From positions 1 to 7,545 of the forward strand of contig JAJQBM010000037.1 in the NCBI GenBank assembly GCA_021203285.1: a stretch of 7,545 bases of DNA, read 5' to 3'. Source of the DNA: Clostridiales bacterium (lineage in GTDB: Bacteria; Bacillota; Clostridia; Lachnospirales; Lachnospiraceae). Made by a program: the position numbers and the translations under genes. Shown in pieces: positions 1-6,793 of this stretch; within the stretch, counting starts at the first letter, position 1, and every line of letters starts with the position of its first letter. Under the pieces are notes generated by a model, which saw nothing but the letters and a program-made list of their open reading frames with translations, was not told the DNA's origin and ran no database searches.

Positions 1-42
1 GCATTGCGGTGCGCACAACACGAAGCAATCGGAGGTTACATA

Positions 43-1527
43 ATGAGAGCGAGCGGAATTTTACTCCCGGTCAGCAGTCTCCCGTCCCGGTACGGAATCG
101 GCGGGTTTACGAAGGAGGCTTACGACTGGATTGATTTTTTAAAGAAGAGCGGACAGACATTCTGGCAGATTCTTCCTATGGGACATACGAGCTATGGGGA
201 TTCCCCTTATCAGCCGTTTTCGACGGTCGCGGGGAATCCGTATTTTGTGTCACTGGATGATCTGATCGAGGAAGGACTGCTGACACGCGAGGAGTGCGAG
301 GCGGCAGAGCTGGGGACGAACCCGTCCTATGTGGATTACGGGAAACAGTTCGAGAACCGTTATCCGCTGCTGCGGAAAGCGTATGCGCGGGATAAAAAGC
401 GCAGTCAGGCCGGGTTTGAGGCGTTCTGTGAGAAGGAGTCCGACTGGCTTCCGGATTACGCCCTTTTCATGGCGTTGAAGGATGAGTATGAGAAAAAGGC
501 GTGGTATGAGTGGCCGGAGCCCTACAAAAAGCGGGATCCGAAGGCGCTGGAGAAAGCCCGGAAAAAGCTGGCGGACGACATTTCCTTCCACGCGCACATC
601 CAGTATTGGTTTATGACGCAGTGGGTGAAACTGAAAGCCTATGCCGTAAAGCAGGGAATCCGCATCATCGGCGACCTGCCGATCTATGTGGCGCATGACA
701 GTGCGGATGCGTGGGTTCATCCGGAGCTGTTCCTGTTTGACAAGGATCTGAACCCGAAGTCGGTGGCCGGCGTTCCGCCCGATTTCTTCTCAGCGGACGG
801 ACAGCTCTGGGGCAATCCGCTCTACGATTGGGACTATCACAAAAAGACCGGGTACGCGTGGTGGGTCGGCCGCATCCGGCATGCGGCGGTGCTCTACGAT
901 GTGATGCGGTTTGACCACTTCCGCGGTTTGGATGAGTATTATGCGATTCCGTTCGGGGAGAAGACTGCGAGAAAGGGCGAGTGGAGACCGGGACCGGGCA
1001 TGGACCTGCTTACCGTCATCGGGGAGCAGGTGAAGGAGGTCGAGATCATTGCGGAAGATCTGGGCGTGATCACGGACAGTGTGAAAAAGCTGCTTGCGGA
1101 CAGCGGATATCCGGGAATGAAGGTGGTGCAGTTCGCGTTTGACAGCGGGAGCGGGAACACATTTCTTCCGCACAACTATGACACAACGAACTGCGTGGTT
1201 TACACGGGCACGCACGACAATGAGACGCTGCTTCAGTTCGTGTCCGGCGCCTCCGGACAGATCCGGGAGCATGTGAAAAACTATTTGAACCGGTATTGGG
1301 ACAATGATGAACAGCTCTGCGACAATCTGATCCGGCTGGCGATGCAGAGTGTTGCAAAATACTGCATCATCCCCATGCAGGATTACCTGCATCTGGGGAA
1401 GGAGGCGCGGATCAACGCGCCATCCACGCTGGGCGGCAACTGGGAGTGGCGCATCACGAAGGATCAGATCACGGATCACATGGCGGAGTTTATCGGAAAT
1501 ATCACGCGGGTGTCGGGGCGGTCTTGA
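43..1527 (+). CDS. malQ: 4-alpha-glucanotransferase (amylomaltase, GH77)
   Basis: Amylomaltase of glycoside hydrolase family 77. It transfers alpha-1,4-glucan segments between maltooligosaccharides and releases glucose, in cytoplasmic maltodextrin and glycogen metabolism. The 494-residue product is the usual bacterial length. Visible family blocks are the N-terminal ASGILLPVSSLPS, then GDSPYQ, GDLPIYVAHDSADAW, GVPPDFFSADGQLWGNPLYDW and the C-terminal NAPSTLGGNWEWR. By family analogy the nucleophile is Asp291 in RFDHFRG, the acid/base is Glu338 in AEDLG, and the third carboxylate is Asp392 in GTHDN, so the active site is intact. The start is ATG at 43 because GGAGG lies at 31-35; an in-frame TTG at 4 has no such site. 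The 3' end overlaps the convergent regulator gene by 26 bp. Bases 1-42 show no other gene. Confidence 0.96.
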   Translation: MRASGILLPVSSLPSRYGIGGFTKEAYDWIDFLKKSGQTFWQILPMGHTSYGDSPYQPFSTVAGNPYFVSLDDLIEEGLLTREECEAAELGTNPSYVDYGKQFENRYPLLRKAYARDKKRSQAGFEAFCEKESDWLPDYALFMALKDEYEKKAWYEWPEPYKKRDPKALEKARKKLADDISFHAHIQYWFMTQWVKLKAYAVKQGIRIIGDLPIYVAHDSADAWVHPELFLFDKDLNPKSVAGVPPDFFSADGQLWGNPLYDWDYHKKTGYAWWVGRIRHAAVLYDVMRFDHFRGLDEYYAIPFGEKTARKGEWRPGPGMDLLTVIGEQVKEVEIIAEDLGVITDSVKKLLADSGYPGMKVVQFAFDSGSGNTFLPHNYDTTNCVVYTGTHDNETLLQFVSGASGQIREHVKNYLNRYWDNDEQLCDNLIRLAMQSVAKYCIIPMQDYLHLGKEARINAPSTLGGNWEWRITKDQITDHMAEFIGNITRVSGRS

Positions 1528-2056
1528 GGTATTCCAGCCCGTGCATGGTGACGCCCATCAGGATCCGGCCGACCTCCTCCGTGGGGAGCTTATATCCGCT
1601 GCAGACCCAGTTTTCCAGAACGCCGATTACGCCGGCGGACATATAGGCATAGGTGTAGTCGCACAGCTCCTCCGATGCGGATGGATACATTTTTTTCCAC
1701 ATTTTCATACTGTTTTCATATCCGAGGTAGATGAGCTGACGGATGAACGAGGAATCTCCGTGAGGTCCTATGAGGATCTGACAGAGATCCTTGTTTGCAT
1801 CCACCAGATCGAGGAGATCCTCATACCAGTCATCCCGGTTCAGGGAGATGACGACATTTTCAAACAGTTCGTTCTGTATGCTGGTCAGCAGCGCGTATAC
1901 ATCCTCATAATAAGAATAAAATGTGCTGCGGTTGATATCCGCCGCCTTGCAGATATCCGTGACGGTAATTTTGTTGATCGGTCTGTCCGCCATCAGGTCG
2001 AAGAGTGCCTGACGTATGACGGATTTTGTGTATTTTGTTCTGCGGTCTGTCGCCAT
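1502..2056 (-). CDS. TetR/AcrR-family transcriptional regulator
   Basis: A 184-residue one-component repressor-type protein. The N-terminal DNA-binding domain (about residues 8-55) carries the TetR helix-turn-helix, with the core ITVTDICKAADINRSTFYSYY at about 30-50; the RSTFYSYYED stretch is typical of Firmicute members. The rest is helical and probably forms the ligand-binding and dimerisation domain. Its last part (GVIGVLENWVCSG, then an EEVGRIL helix) resembles the C-terminal domain of the DhaS-like subgroup, which I name from memory. The start is ATG at 2056, with AGGAGG at 2062-2067 six bases upstream; a TTG at 2083 would place that site inside the gene. It is divergent from the radical SAM pair, so regulation of that operon, and of itself, is the natural inference. 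The ligand is unknown. Confidence 0.93.
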   Translation of the reverse strand: MATDRRTKYTKSVIRQALFDLMADRPINKITVTDICKAADINRSTFYSYYEDVYALLTSIQNELFENVVISLNRDDWYEDLLDLVDANKDLCQILIGPHGDSSFIRQLIYLGYENSMKMWKKMYPSASEELCDYTYAYMSAGVIGVLENWVCSGYKLPTEEVGRILMGVTMHGLEYLKTAPTPA

Positions 2057-2093
2057 TGTTTCCTCCTGAAAAATAGAAGTCAATGTTTCACGA

Positions 2094-2159
2094 TTTTGTC
2101 ACATTTCCGACACAAAACATTTCATATGTAGGATAATTGACACAAAAAATGAAATTGTC
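2094..2159. promoter_or_regulatory. Candidate operator region between the TetR gene and the radical SAM operon
   Basis: Several repeats are packed into the AT-rich divergent spacer. GACACAAAA occurs twice as a direct repeat, at 2109-2117 and 2139-2147, exactly 30 bp apart (about three helical turns). The first copy also forms the right arm of an imperfect inverted repeat, TTTTGT at 2094-2099 with ACAAAA at 2112-2117. A second inverted pair is ATTTCAT at 2119-2125 with ATGAAAT at 2149-2155. The cluster ends just before the -35 element at 2162, a good position for repression. I infer binding by the adjacent TetR protein; no known consensus was matched. No convincing minus-strand promoter for the regulator could be picked out here. 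Confidence 0.4.
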
Positions 2160-2161
2160 GG

Positions 2162-2189
2162 TTGATATTTTTTCTATAGGCATTATAAT
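2162..2189 (+). promoter_or_regulatory. Sigma-A type promoter for the radical SAM operon
   Basis: The -35 hexamer TTGATA at 2162-2167 (5 of 6 consensus bases) and a perfect -10 hexamer TATAAT at 2184-2189 are separated by 16 bp in AT-rich DNA. Transcription would begin near 2196 and leave a 5' leader of roughly 124 nt before the first radical SAM gene. It lies immediately downstream of the repeat cluster at 2094-2159. Confidence 0.7.
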
Positions 2190-2195
2190 ATACAA

Positions 2196-2319
2196 AAGAT
2201 GAAAATGCAACAATGTGTTGGAAAAAAGATATTACTTGGAAATTTTACAGAGAGTTGTAAGATGGACACCGATTGGTAATCGAACAAACTGTAGAATTGA
2301 GCTGAAAGGAGAATTTACA
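2196..2319 (+). other. 5' leader of the radical SAM operon, with a possible 26-codon ORF
   Basis: This is the predicted untranslated leader between the promoter and the GTG start at 2320. It is less GC-rich than the gene that follows. An ATG at 2199-2201 opens a 26-residue frame ending at TAA 2277-2279 (it begins MKMQQCVGKK and contains two cysteines). It has no ribosome binding site and would start only about three bases after the predicted transcript end, so it would need leaderless translation. I see no clear riboswitch or terminator fold. Whether the small frame is translated is unknown. Confidence 0.25.
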
Positions 2320-3729
2320 GTGGCAAGCTTATCACACACAATGCAGAGAAAAGCGTTCAGCACTGCGATCGATGTCGCATTGAAGCGGCTGAACAAGGAC
2401 CGTGAGAAGGGTCTTCTCCAGATTCTTGATCTGGCTCAGAAGTTCATGGGAGACAACTTTAAGGCGGAGACTTATGAAAATATCCGCGCGATGATTCAGG
2501 ATCCGGACAACAAGTGGCTCCGCTTCACGAACAAGATGCTGGATGAGCTGGATCCCCATGTGGCAAAGATGACCGCGCTGAACCTCGGATTTGAGGCGGC
2601 TCTCTACGGGACGAAGGTGACCCGTGAAAAGAGAAAAGAGCATGAGTGCAACATTCCGTGGCTAATCCTGATGGATCCCACCAGCGCATGTAACCTGAGA
2701 TGTACCGGATGCTGGGCCGCCGAGTATGGCCACAAGCTGAATCTTACATATGAGGAGATGGACAGCATTATCACGCAGGGCAAGGAGTTGGGCGTGTATC
2801 TCTACATGTTCACCGGCGGTGAGCCGCTGGTCCGCAAGGCGGACATCCTGAAGCTGGCGAAGAAGCACAATGACTGTGAGCTTCACTGCTTTACCAACGG
2901 CACCCTGATCGACGAGGAGTTCTGCCAGAACGTGCAGAAGCTCGGAAACCTTTCCTTCTCCCTGTCTCTGGAGGGATTCCAGACGGCGAACGACGGCCGC
3001 CGCGGAGAGGGCGTTTTCGATTCGGTGCTTTCCGCGATGGATCTGATGAAGAGATACGGGCTGTTCTTCGGGACCTCCGTCTGCTATACAAGGAAAAATA
3101 TGGACGCCGTCACCTCCGACGAGTTCTTCGATCTGATGATCGAGCACGGCTGCCGGTATGCGTGGTATTTCCACTATATGCCGGTGGGACTTGAGGCCGA
3201 CATGGAGCTGCTTCCCACGATGGAGCAGCGCGAATACATCCATGACCGTCTGCGCGAGGTTCGCGGCTGGGAGGGCGGCAAGCCGATCCTTCTGCTGGAC
3301 TTCCAGAATGATGGCGAGTTCGTCGGCGGCTGCATTGCCGGCGGGCGCAACTACTTCCACATCAATGCGAACGGAGATGCGGAGCCCTGTGTGTTTATCC
3401 ACTATTCCGGTGCGAATATCCGAGAGAATACGCTGCTTGAGTGCCTGAAACAGCCGCTCTTCATGGCGTACCGTGACGGACAGCCGTTCAATGAGAACCA
3501 CCTTCGTCCCTGCCCGATGCTGGAGAATCCGGAGAAGCTGCAGGAGATGGTCGAGAAGACCGGCGCACATTCCACAGACCTGCAGGCACCCGAGTCCGTT
3601 GAACATCTCTGCGGCAAGTGCGGAGAGTACGCGAAGGAGTGGGCGCCTCACGCGGAGGAACTCTGGGCGAAGAAGCACTTTGTCAAGAAAGGTTACACGA
3701 ACTACAAAGACACGCAGGATGCGCGATAA
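2320..3729 (+). CDS. Radical SAM enzyme with C-terminal SPASM-like cysteines (first of a tandem pair)
   Basis: A 469-residue cytosolic radical SAM protein; the substrate is unknown. Residues 1 to about 105 form a helical domain with no recognised motif. The radical SAM core follows: Cys124, Cys128 and Cys131 (CNLRCTGC, CX3CX2C) would bind the cluster that cleaves S-adenosylmethionine, and GGEP at 166-169 is the usual SAM-contact motif. Cys338, Cys357, Cys375 and Cys398 lie in a strongly conserved C-terminal part (GGCIAGG, GDAEPCVFIHYSG, RPCPMLENP) and probably hold an auxiliary [4Fe-4S] cluster. A further CGKC at 431-434 is absent from its neighbour. The start is GTG at 2320: AAAGGAG lies at 2305-2311, and the N-terminus then aligns with the ATG start of the second copy. 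An upstream in-frame GTG at 2215 lacks both supports. It is first in a two-gene operon. Confidence 0.9.
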   Translation: MASLSHTMQRKAFSTAIDVALKRLNKDREKGLLQILDLAQKFMGDNFKAETYENIRAMIQDPDNKWLRFTNKMLDELDPHVAKMTALNLGFEAALYGTKVTREKRKEHECNIPWLILMDPTSACNLRCTGCWAAEYGHKLNLTYEEMDSIITQGKELGVYLYMFTGGEPLVRKADILKLAKKHNDCELHCFTNGTLIDEEFCQNVQKLGNLSFSLSLEGFQTANDGRRGEGVFDSVLSAMDLMKRYGLFFGTSVCYTRKNMDAVTSDEFFDLMIEHGCRYAWYFHYMPVGLEADMELLPTMEQREYIHDRLREVRGWEGGKPILLLDFQNDGEFVGGCIAGGRNYFHINANGDAEPCVFIHYSGANIRENTLLECLKQPLFMAYRDGQPFNENHLRPCPMLENPEKLQEMVEKTGAHSTDLQAPESVEHLCGKCGEYAKEWAPHAEELWAKKHFVKKGYTNYKDTQDAR

Positions 3730-3753
3730 GACGACAGACAGGAGGACAAGAGA

Positions 3754-5151
3754 ATGGCAGATTTAAAGCTAAAGCATGCAGCCGCGAGAAAATCATTTGA
3801 GGTCGCGTTTAACGGAGTATATAAGTACATTAATAAGAATAAAGAAGAAAATCTGGTAAAGCTGATGCATGCAGCGCGCAAGATTGCCGAAAAAAACTTT
3901 CCCGGTGAGTTCTGGGAGAATGCCGACAAGGTGCTGGGTGATCCGGAGAATAACTGGACGCAGCAGATCTACGATGCGTTTGAAAAGCTGCACCCGAACC
4001 TTGTAAAAACGCACGTCTTAAACCTCGGATTTGAGACCGGCCTGACCGGATTTAAGAAGGTCAAGGAGAACCGCGAGAAGTACAACTGCAATATCCCGTG
4101 GCTGGTTCTGATGGATCCCACCAGCGCCTGCAACTTAAAGTGCGCCGGATGCTGGGCAGCGGAGTACGGCCACAATCTGGCGCTGACAAACGAGGAGATG
4201 GATCGCATTATCACCGAGGCGAAGGAGCTGGGCATTCACTTTTTCCTCCTGACTGGAGGCGAGCCGATGATCCGGAAGAAAGATATCATGATGTTGGCAG
4301 AGAAGCACAATGACTGTGCGTTCCACATTTTCACCAACGGCACGCTGATTGATGAGGAGGTCTGCAAGAAGGTGCAGGAGCTGGGCAACATCTCCTTTGC
4401 ACTTTCAGTTGAGGGTTATGAGGAAACCAACGATGACCGCCGCGGCAAGGGCGTGTTTGAGAAGGTTATGCATGCCATGGATCTGATGAAGGAGTACGGA
4501 CTGATCTTCGGAACCTCCATCTGTTACACCAGCAAGAATTACAAAGTCGTGACCTCCGATGAGTTCCTCCAGATGTTGGTGGACAAGGGCGCGATCATGT
4601 CATGGTATTTCCATTATATGCCGGTCGGAAAGGACGCCAGCACGGATCTGCTTCTGACACCGGAGCAGCGTGAGTACATGTTCAAACGGATCCGTTATGT
4701 CCGCAGTCAGTACTGCCCGATCAAGCTGTTCACGCTGGATTTCCAGAATGACGGTGAGTTCGTGGGCGGATGTATCGCCGGCGGTAAGAACTATCTGCAC
4801 ATCAACGCCAACGGCGATGTGGAGCCGTGCGTGTTCATCCACTATTCCGGAGCGAACATCCGCGAGAAGTCTTTCCTGGAGTGTCTGCAGCAGCCGCTGT
4901 TTATGCAGTACCGTGAGCATATGCCGTTCAACGAGAACCACCTGCAGCCCTGCCCGATGCTGGAGAATCCGCAGATGATCAAGCAGATGGTCGAGGCTTC
5001 CGGGGCACATTCCACGGATATGCAGGCGGAGGAGCCGGTGGACGACCTGATCGCAAAGACGATTCCTTATGCTGAGGAGTGGGCGTCGACCGCAAAGCGT
5101 CTCTGGGATGAGGAGATGGCAGAGAAGAAGGCGAAAAAAGCTGCGAAGTAG
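3754..5151 (+). CDS. Radical SAM enzyme with C-terminal SPASM-like cysteines (second of a tandem pair)
   Basis: A 465-residue paralogue of the preceding gene, colinear from first to last domain; I judge by eye that well over half of positions are identical. The helical N-terminal domain spans about residues 1-107. The radical SAM site is Cys126, Cys130 and Cys133 (CNLKCAGC), with GGEP at 168-171. The presumed auxiliary-cluster cysteines are Cys340, Cys359, Cys377 and Cys400, inside the same blocks as in its partner. The CXXC near the partner's C-terminus is missing; here the tail ends in a lysine-rich run (AEKKAKKAAK). AGGAGG at 3740-3745 sits eight bases before ATG. The 24-bp gap to the upstream stop argues for cotranscription. 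Two similar enzymes may act on successive sites, or as a heterodimer; that is inference. Confidence 0.9.
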   Translation: MADLKLKHAAARKSFEVAFNGVYKYINKNKEENLVKLMHAARKIAEKNFPGEFWENADKVLGDPENNWTQQIYDAFEKLHPNLVKTHVLNLGFETGLTGFKKVKENREKYNCNIPWLVLMDPTSACNLKCAGCWAAEYGHNLALTNEEMDRIITEAKELGIHFFLLTGGEPMIRKKDIMMLAEKHNDCAFHIFTNGTLIDEEVCKKVQELGNISFALSVEGYEETNDDRRGKGVFEKVMHAMDLMKEYGLIFGTSICYTSKNYKVVTSDEFLQMLVDKGAIMSWYFHYMPVGKDASTDLLLTPEQREYMFKRIRYVRSQYCPIKLFTLDFQNDGEFVGGCIAGGKNYLHINANGDVEPCVFIHYSGANIREKSFLECLQQPLFMQYREHMPFNENHLQPCPMLENPQMIKQMVEASGAHSTDMQAEEPVDDLIAKTIPYAEEWASTAKRLWDEEMAEKKAKKAAK

Positions 5152-5191
5152 AAGGCGGCGTTTCGACAAATAAACCGATAACTGAGATGAC

Positions 5192-5263
5192 GGACCTGTT
5201 GCGCAACGGCATGCTTTTGGCTGTGCTGTTGTGCGGCAGGTCCTTAAACGTTATAATTTTTTT
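5192..5263 (+). terminator. Long plus-strand hairpin ending the radical SAM operon, probable terminator
   Basis: Left arm 5192-5211 pairs with right arm 5224-5243 across a 12-nt loop: 20 continuous pairs, 16 Watson-Crick and four G-U wobbles. The outermost seven pairs are GGACCTG with CAGGTCC. The wobbles work only in the plus-strand transcript, since on the minus strand they become A-C mismatches, so the structure is rightward RNA. A run of seven T lies at 5257-5263, 13 bases after the stem. A classical intrinsic terminator has it directly adjacent, so efficiency is uncertain. It could instead be an mRNA-stabilising 3' end or a structured regulatory RNA. Confidence 0.5.
5229..5257 (+). promoter_or_regulatory. 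Weak candidate promoter for the acyltransferase gene
   Basis: TATAAT at 5252-5257 is a perfect -10 hexamer. The sequence 17 bp upstream, TTGTGC at 5229-5234, matches only the first half of the -35 consensus and lies inside the right arm of the hairpin. Transcription would start near 5264, giving an 85-90 nt leader. The hexamer may be a chance product of the AT-rich run next to the terminator. Confidence 0.27.
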
Positions 5264-5350
5264 ATGTACGGGATACAAAAAATATGTTATGGTATGAATT
5301 GAAACCGGTGATACTACGGGAAAGAAAGTTTGTAATTTTTGCAGGGATAT

Positions 5351-6700
5351 ATGGGAAGTAAGAAAAAAGAGACAGATCAAAAACCGAAGACAGGCCGCAG
5401 AAAGCGGGAGAAAGACGGGCGAGACAGCTCCAAGGAAATCCGCTGGGCAAAGCTGGACAATACGGCACATCTTTTCCCGGCGATTGCCGGAGAGGGTATG
5501 ACCAATGTTTACCGTGTGGCGATTTACCTGAAAGAGGATATCGTGCGGGAGACCTTACAGGAGGCGCTCGAGATCGTGCTGCCGAAGTTTTCCATCTTCA
5601 ACTGCCGCCTCCGGCAGGGCTTTTTCTGGTATTATTTTGAGGAAAACGGAAAAAAGGCGCCGACGGTCGTGGAGGAAACGACGTATCCCTGCCAGTATAT
5701 GGATGAGAAGCGAAACCGGAATTATCTCTTCCGCGTCACATATTATGGGCATCGGATCAATCTGGAGGCGTTTCATGTATTGACGGACGGAACCGGCGCG
5801 TTTTATTTTTTAAAGGAGCTCGCATACCAGTATCTGCGGCTGGCGCATCCGGAGCTTCGGGAGAAGTACGGCGACGGACTGAGCAGCCAGACCTCACTGA
5901 ATACGGAGGACAGTTTCCTTCAGAACTTTAAGAAGAGCCGCATAAGCGGCGGTTACAAAGCGGGCCGCGCCTATCTGCTGAAGGGACCGTTGTTCCCGAG
6001 GGGAAAGATGGGGATTCTCCACGGTCACATGCCGGTGGAGGAGGTCAAGCAGGCTGCAAAGCGGCACGGGGCGACCTTGAATGAATATCTGGTGGCCGTC
6101 TTTATCTGGTCCGCGTATCAGGCTTATTTAAAAGGGATGCCGTCGCGAAACCAACTTTCGGTCAGCGTTCCGGTGAATCTCCGTCCGTACTTCAATTCGG
6201 TGACGACGAAAAACTTTTTCGTGATGGTCACGGCGATTTTTCACCCGAAGGAGGAGAATCAGTCGTTTGAGGATGTAATGGAGTCGGTCAGGACATCGCT
6301 TCGGGAGCAGATGACCCGGGAGCATCTGGAGGAGGTTCTCTCCTACAATGTGACCGGAGAGCAGATGATGATCCTGCGGACGCTGCCGCTCGTTTTTAAG
6401 AATCCGGGGATCCGCGGTGTGTACAACATGCACGCGAGGGCCAATACCGCCACGGTGACAAACATGGGAAATATTACGGTGTCTGAGCCGTATCAGGAAC
6501 ATATTGAACGCTTCGATGTGCTGCTTTCGCGGTCCAAGGGGCAGAACCTGAAGACGGCGCTGAGCACTTATAATGGGACGCTGTCCGCGACGATCACGTC
6601 GGCGATGAAGGATACCCGGCTGCAGAGGGTGTTTTTCCGGTATCTGGCGTCACAGGGGATTTCCGTGACGATTGAAAGTAATGGGGTGTATTATGAATGA
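5351..6700 (+). CDS. Condensation-fold acyltransferase (alcohol acetyltransferase-like)
   Basis: A 449-residue protein of the CoA-dependent acyltransferase/condensation superfamily, which transfers acyl groups to hydroxyl or amino acceptors. The catalytic HxxxD motif is His142-Asp146 (FHVLTDGTGAFYFL), followed about 230 residues later by TNMGNI at 370-375, the counterpart of the SNxG-type block near the C-terminus in alcohol acetyltransferases and PapA-like proteins. The first about 30 residues are highly charged and lysine/arginine-rich, not a signal peptide; the core begins near KLDNTAHLFPA at 34. No membrane segment is seen. The start is uncertain: ATG at 5351 has AGGGA only three bases away, and an in-frame TTG at 5339 would add four residues. 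The donor and acceptor are unknown. It precedes a polytopic membrane protein on the same strand, which suggests envelope or lipid chemistry. Confidence 0.82.
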   Translation: MGSKKKETDQKPKTGRRKREKDGRDSSKEIRWAKLDNTAHLFPAIAGEGMTNVYRVAIYLKEDIVRETLQEALEIVLPKFSIFNCRLRQGFFWYYFEENGKKAPTVVEETTYPCQYMDEKRNRNYLFRVTYYGHRINLEAFHVLTDGTGAFYFLKELAYQYLRLAHPELREKYGDGLSSQTSLNTEDSFLQNFKKSRISGGYKAGRAYLLKGPLFPRGKMGILHGHMPVEEVKQAAKRHGATLNEYLVAVFIWSAYQAYLKGMPSRNQLSVSVPVNLRPYFNSVTTKNFFVMVTAIFHPKEENQSFEDVMESVRTSLREQMTREHLEEVLSYNVTGEQMMILRTLPLVFKNPGIRGVYNMHARANTATVTNMGNITVSEPYQEHIERFDVLLSRSKGQNLKTALSTYNGTLSATITSAMKDTRLQRVFFRYLASQGISVTIESNGVYYE

Positions 6701-6712
6701 TACAAGGGGATA

Positions 6713-6753
6713 AAAGTCATGCTGTGGATACTAGTATCCAATAGCATGACTTT
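6713..6753. repeat. 41-bp near-perfect palindrome between acyltransferase and membrane-protein genes
   Basis: The outer arms AAAGTCATGCT (6713-6723) and AGCATGACTTT (6743-6753) are perfectly complementary. The centre, TGGATACTAGTATCCA at 6725-6740, is a perfect 16-bp palindrome. Only a G-U pair (6724 with 6742) and one unpaired A at 6741 interrupt the structure. In RNA it would form a stem of about 18-20 pairs with a tiny loop. No T-run follows on either strand, so it is not a typical intrinsic terminator. Possible roles are an intercistronic mRNA hairpin, a protein-binding site, or a dispersed palindromic repeat unit. Confidence 0.8.
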
Positions 6754-6793
6754 GAGACCCAGTAAATAACAATATAGAGGGTTAAGGTACAAT

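Noticed and set aside
790..1479. A 229-codon minus-strand frame inside malQ
   Set aside because: It lies wholly opposite conserved GH77 catalytic blocks, has no family motif, and is best explained as a shadow frame.
1349..2131. A 260-codon plus-strand frame spanning the end of malQ and the TetR gene
   Set aside because: It covers the well-supported TetR coding strand in antisense and has no motif or ribosome binding site.
2137..2142. A perfect TTGACA that could be a -35 element
   Set aside because: No acceptable -10 hexamer lies 16-18 bp downstream; the TTGATA/TATAAT pair at 2162-2189 is the better promoter. The motif is more likely part of the repeat cluster.
2215..2319. N-terminal extension of the first radical SAM protein from an upstream GTG
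   Set aside because: No Shine-Dalgarno sequence precedes 2215, while AAAGGAG precedes the GTG at 2320 and the second paralogue starts at the aligned position.
2662..3678. A long minus-strand open frame of 338 codons opposite the first radical SAM gene
   Set aside because: It has no ribosome binding site or recognisable domain, and its composition is that expected of an antisense reading of a GC-leaning gene; the plus strand encodes a clear enzyme.
2320..5151. The radical SAM pair as a RiPP (sactipeptide or ranthipeptide) maturation system
   Set aside because: No small cysteine-rich precursor gene, peptidase or exporter is visible near the pair. The only small frame (2199-2279) lacks a ribosome binding site, so I do not propose it as a precursor.
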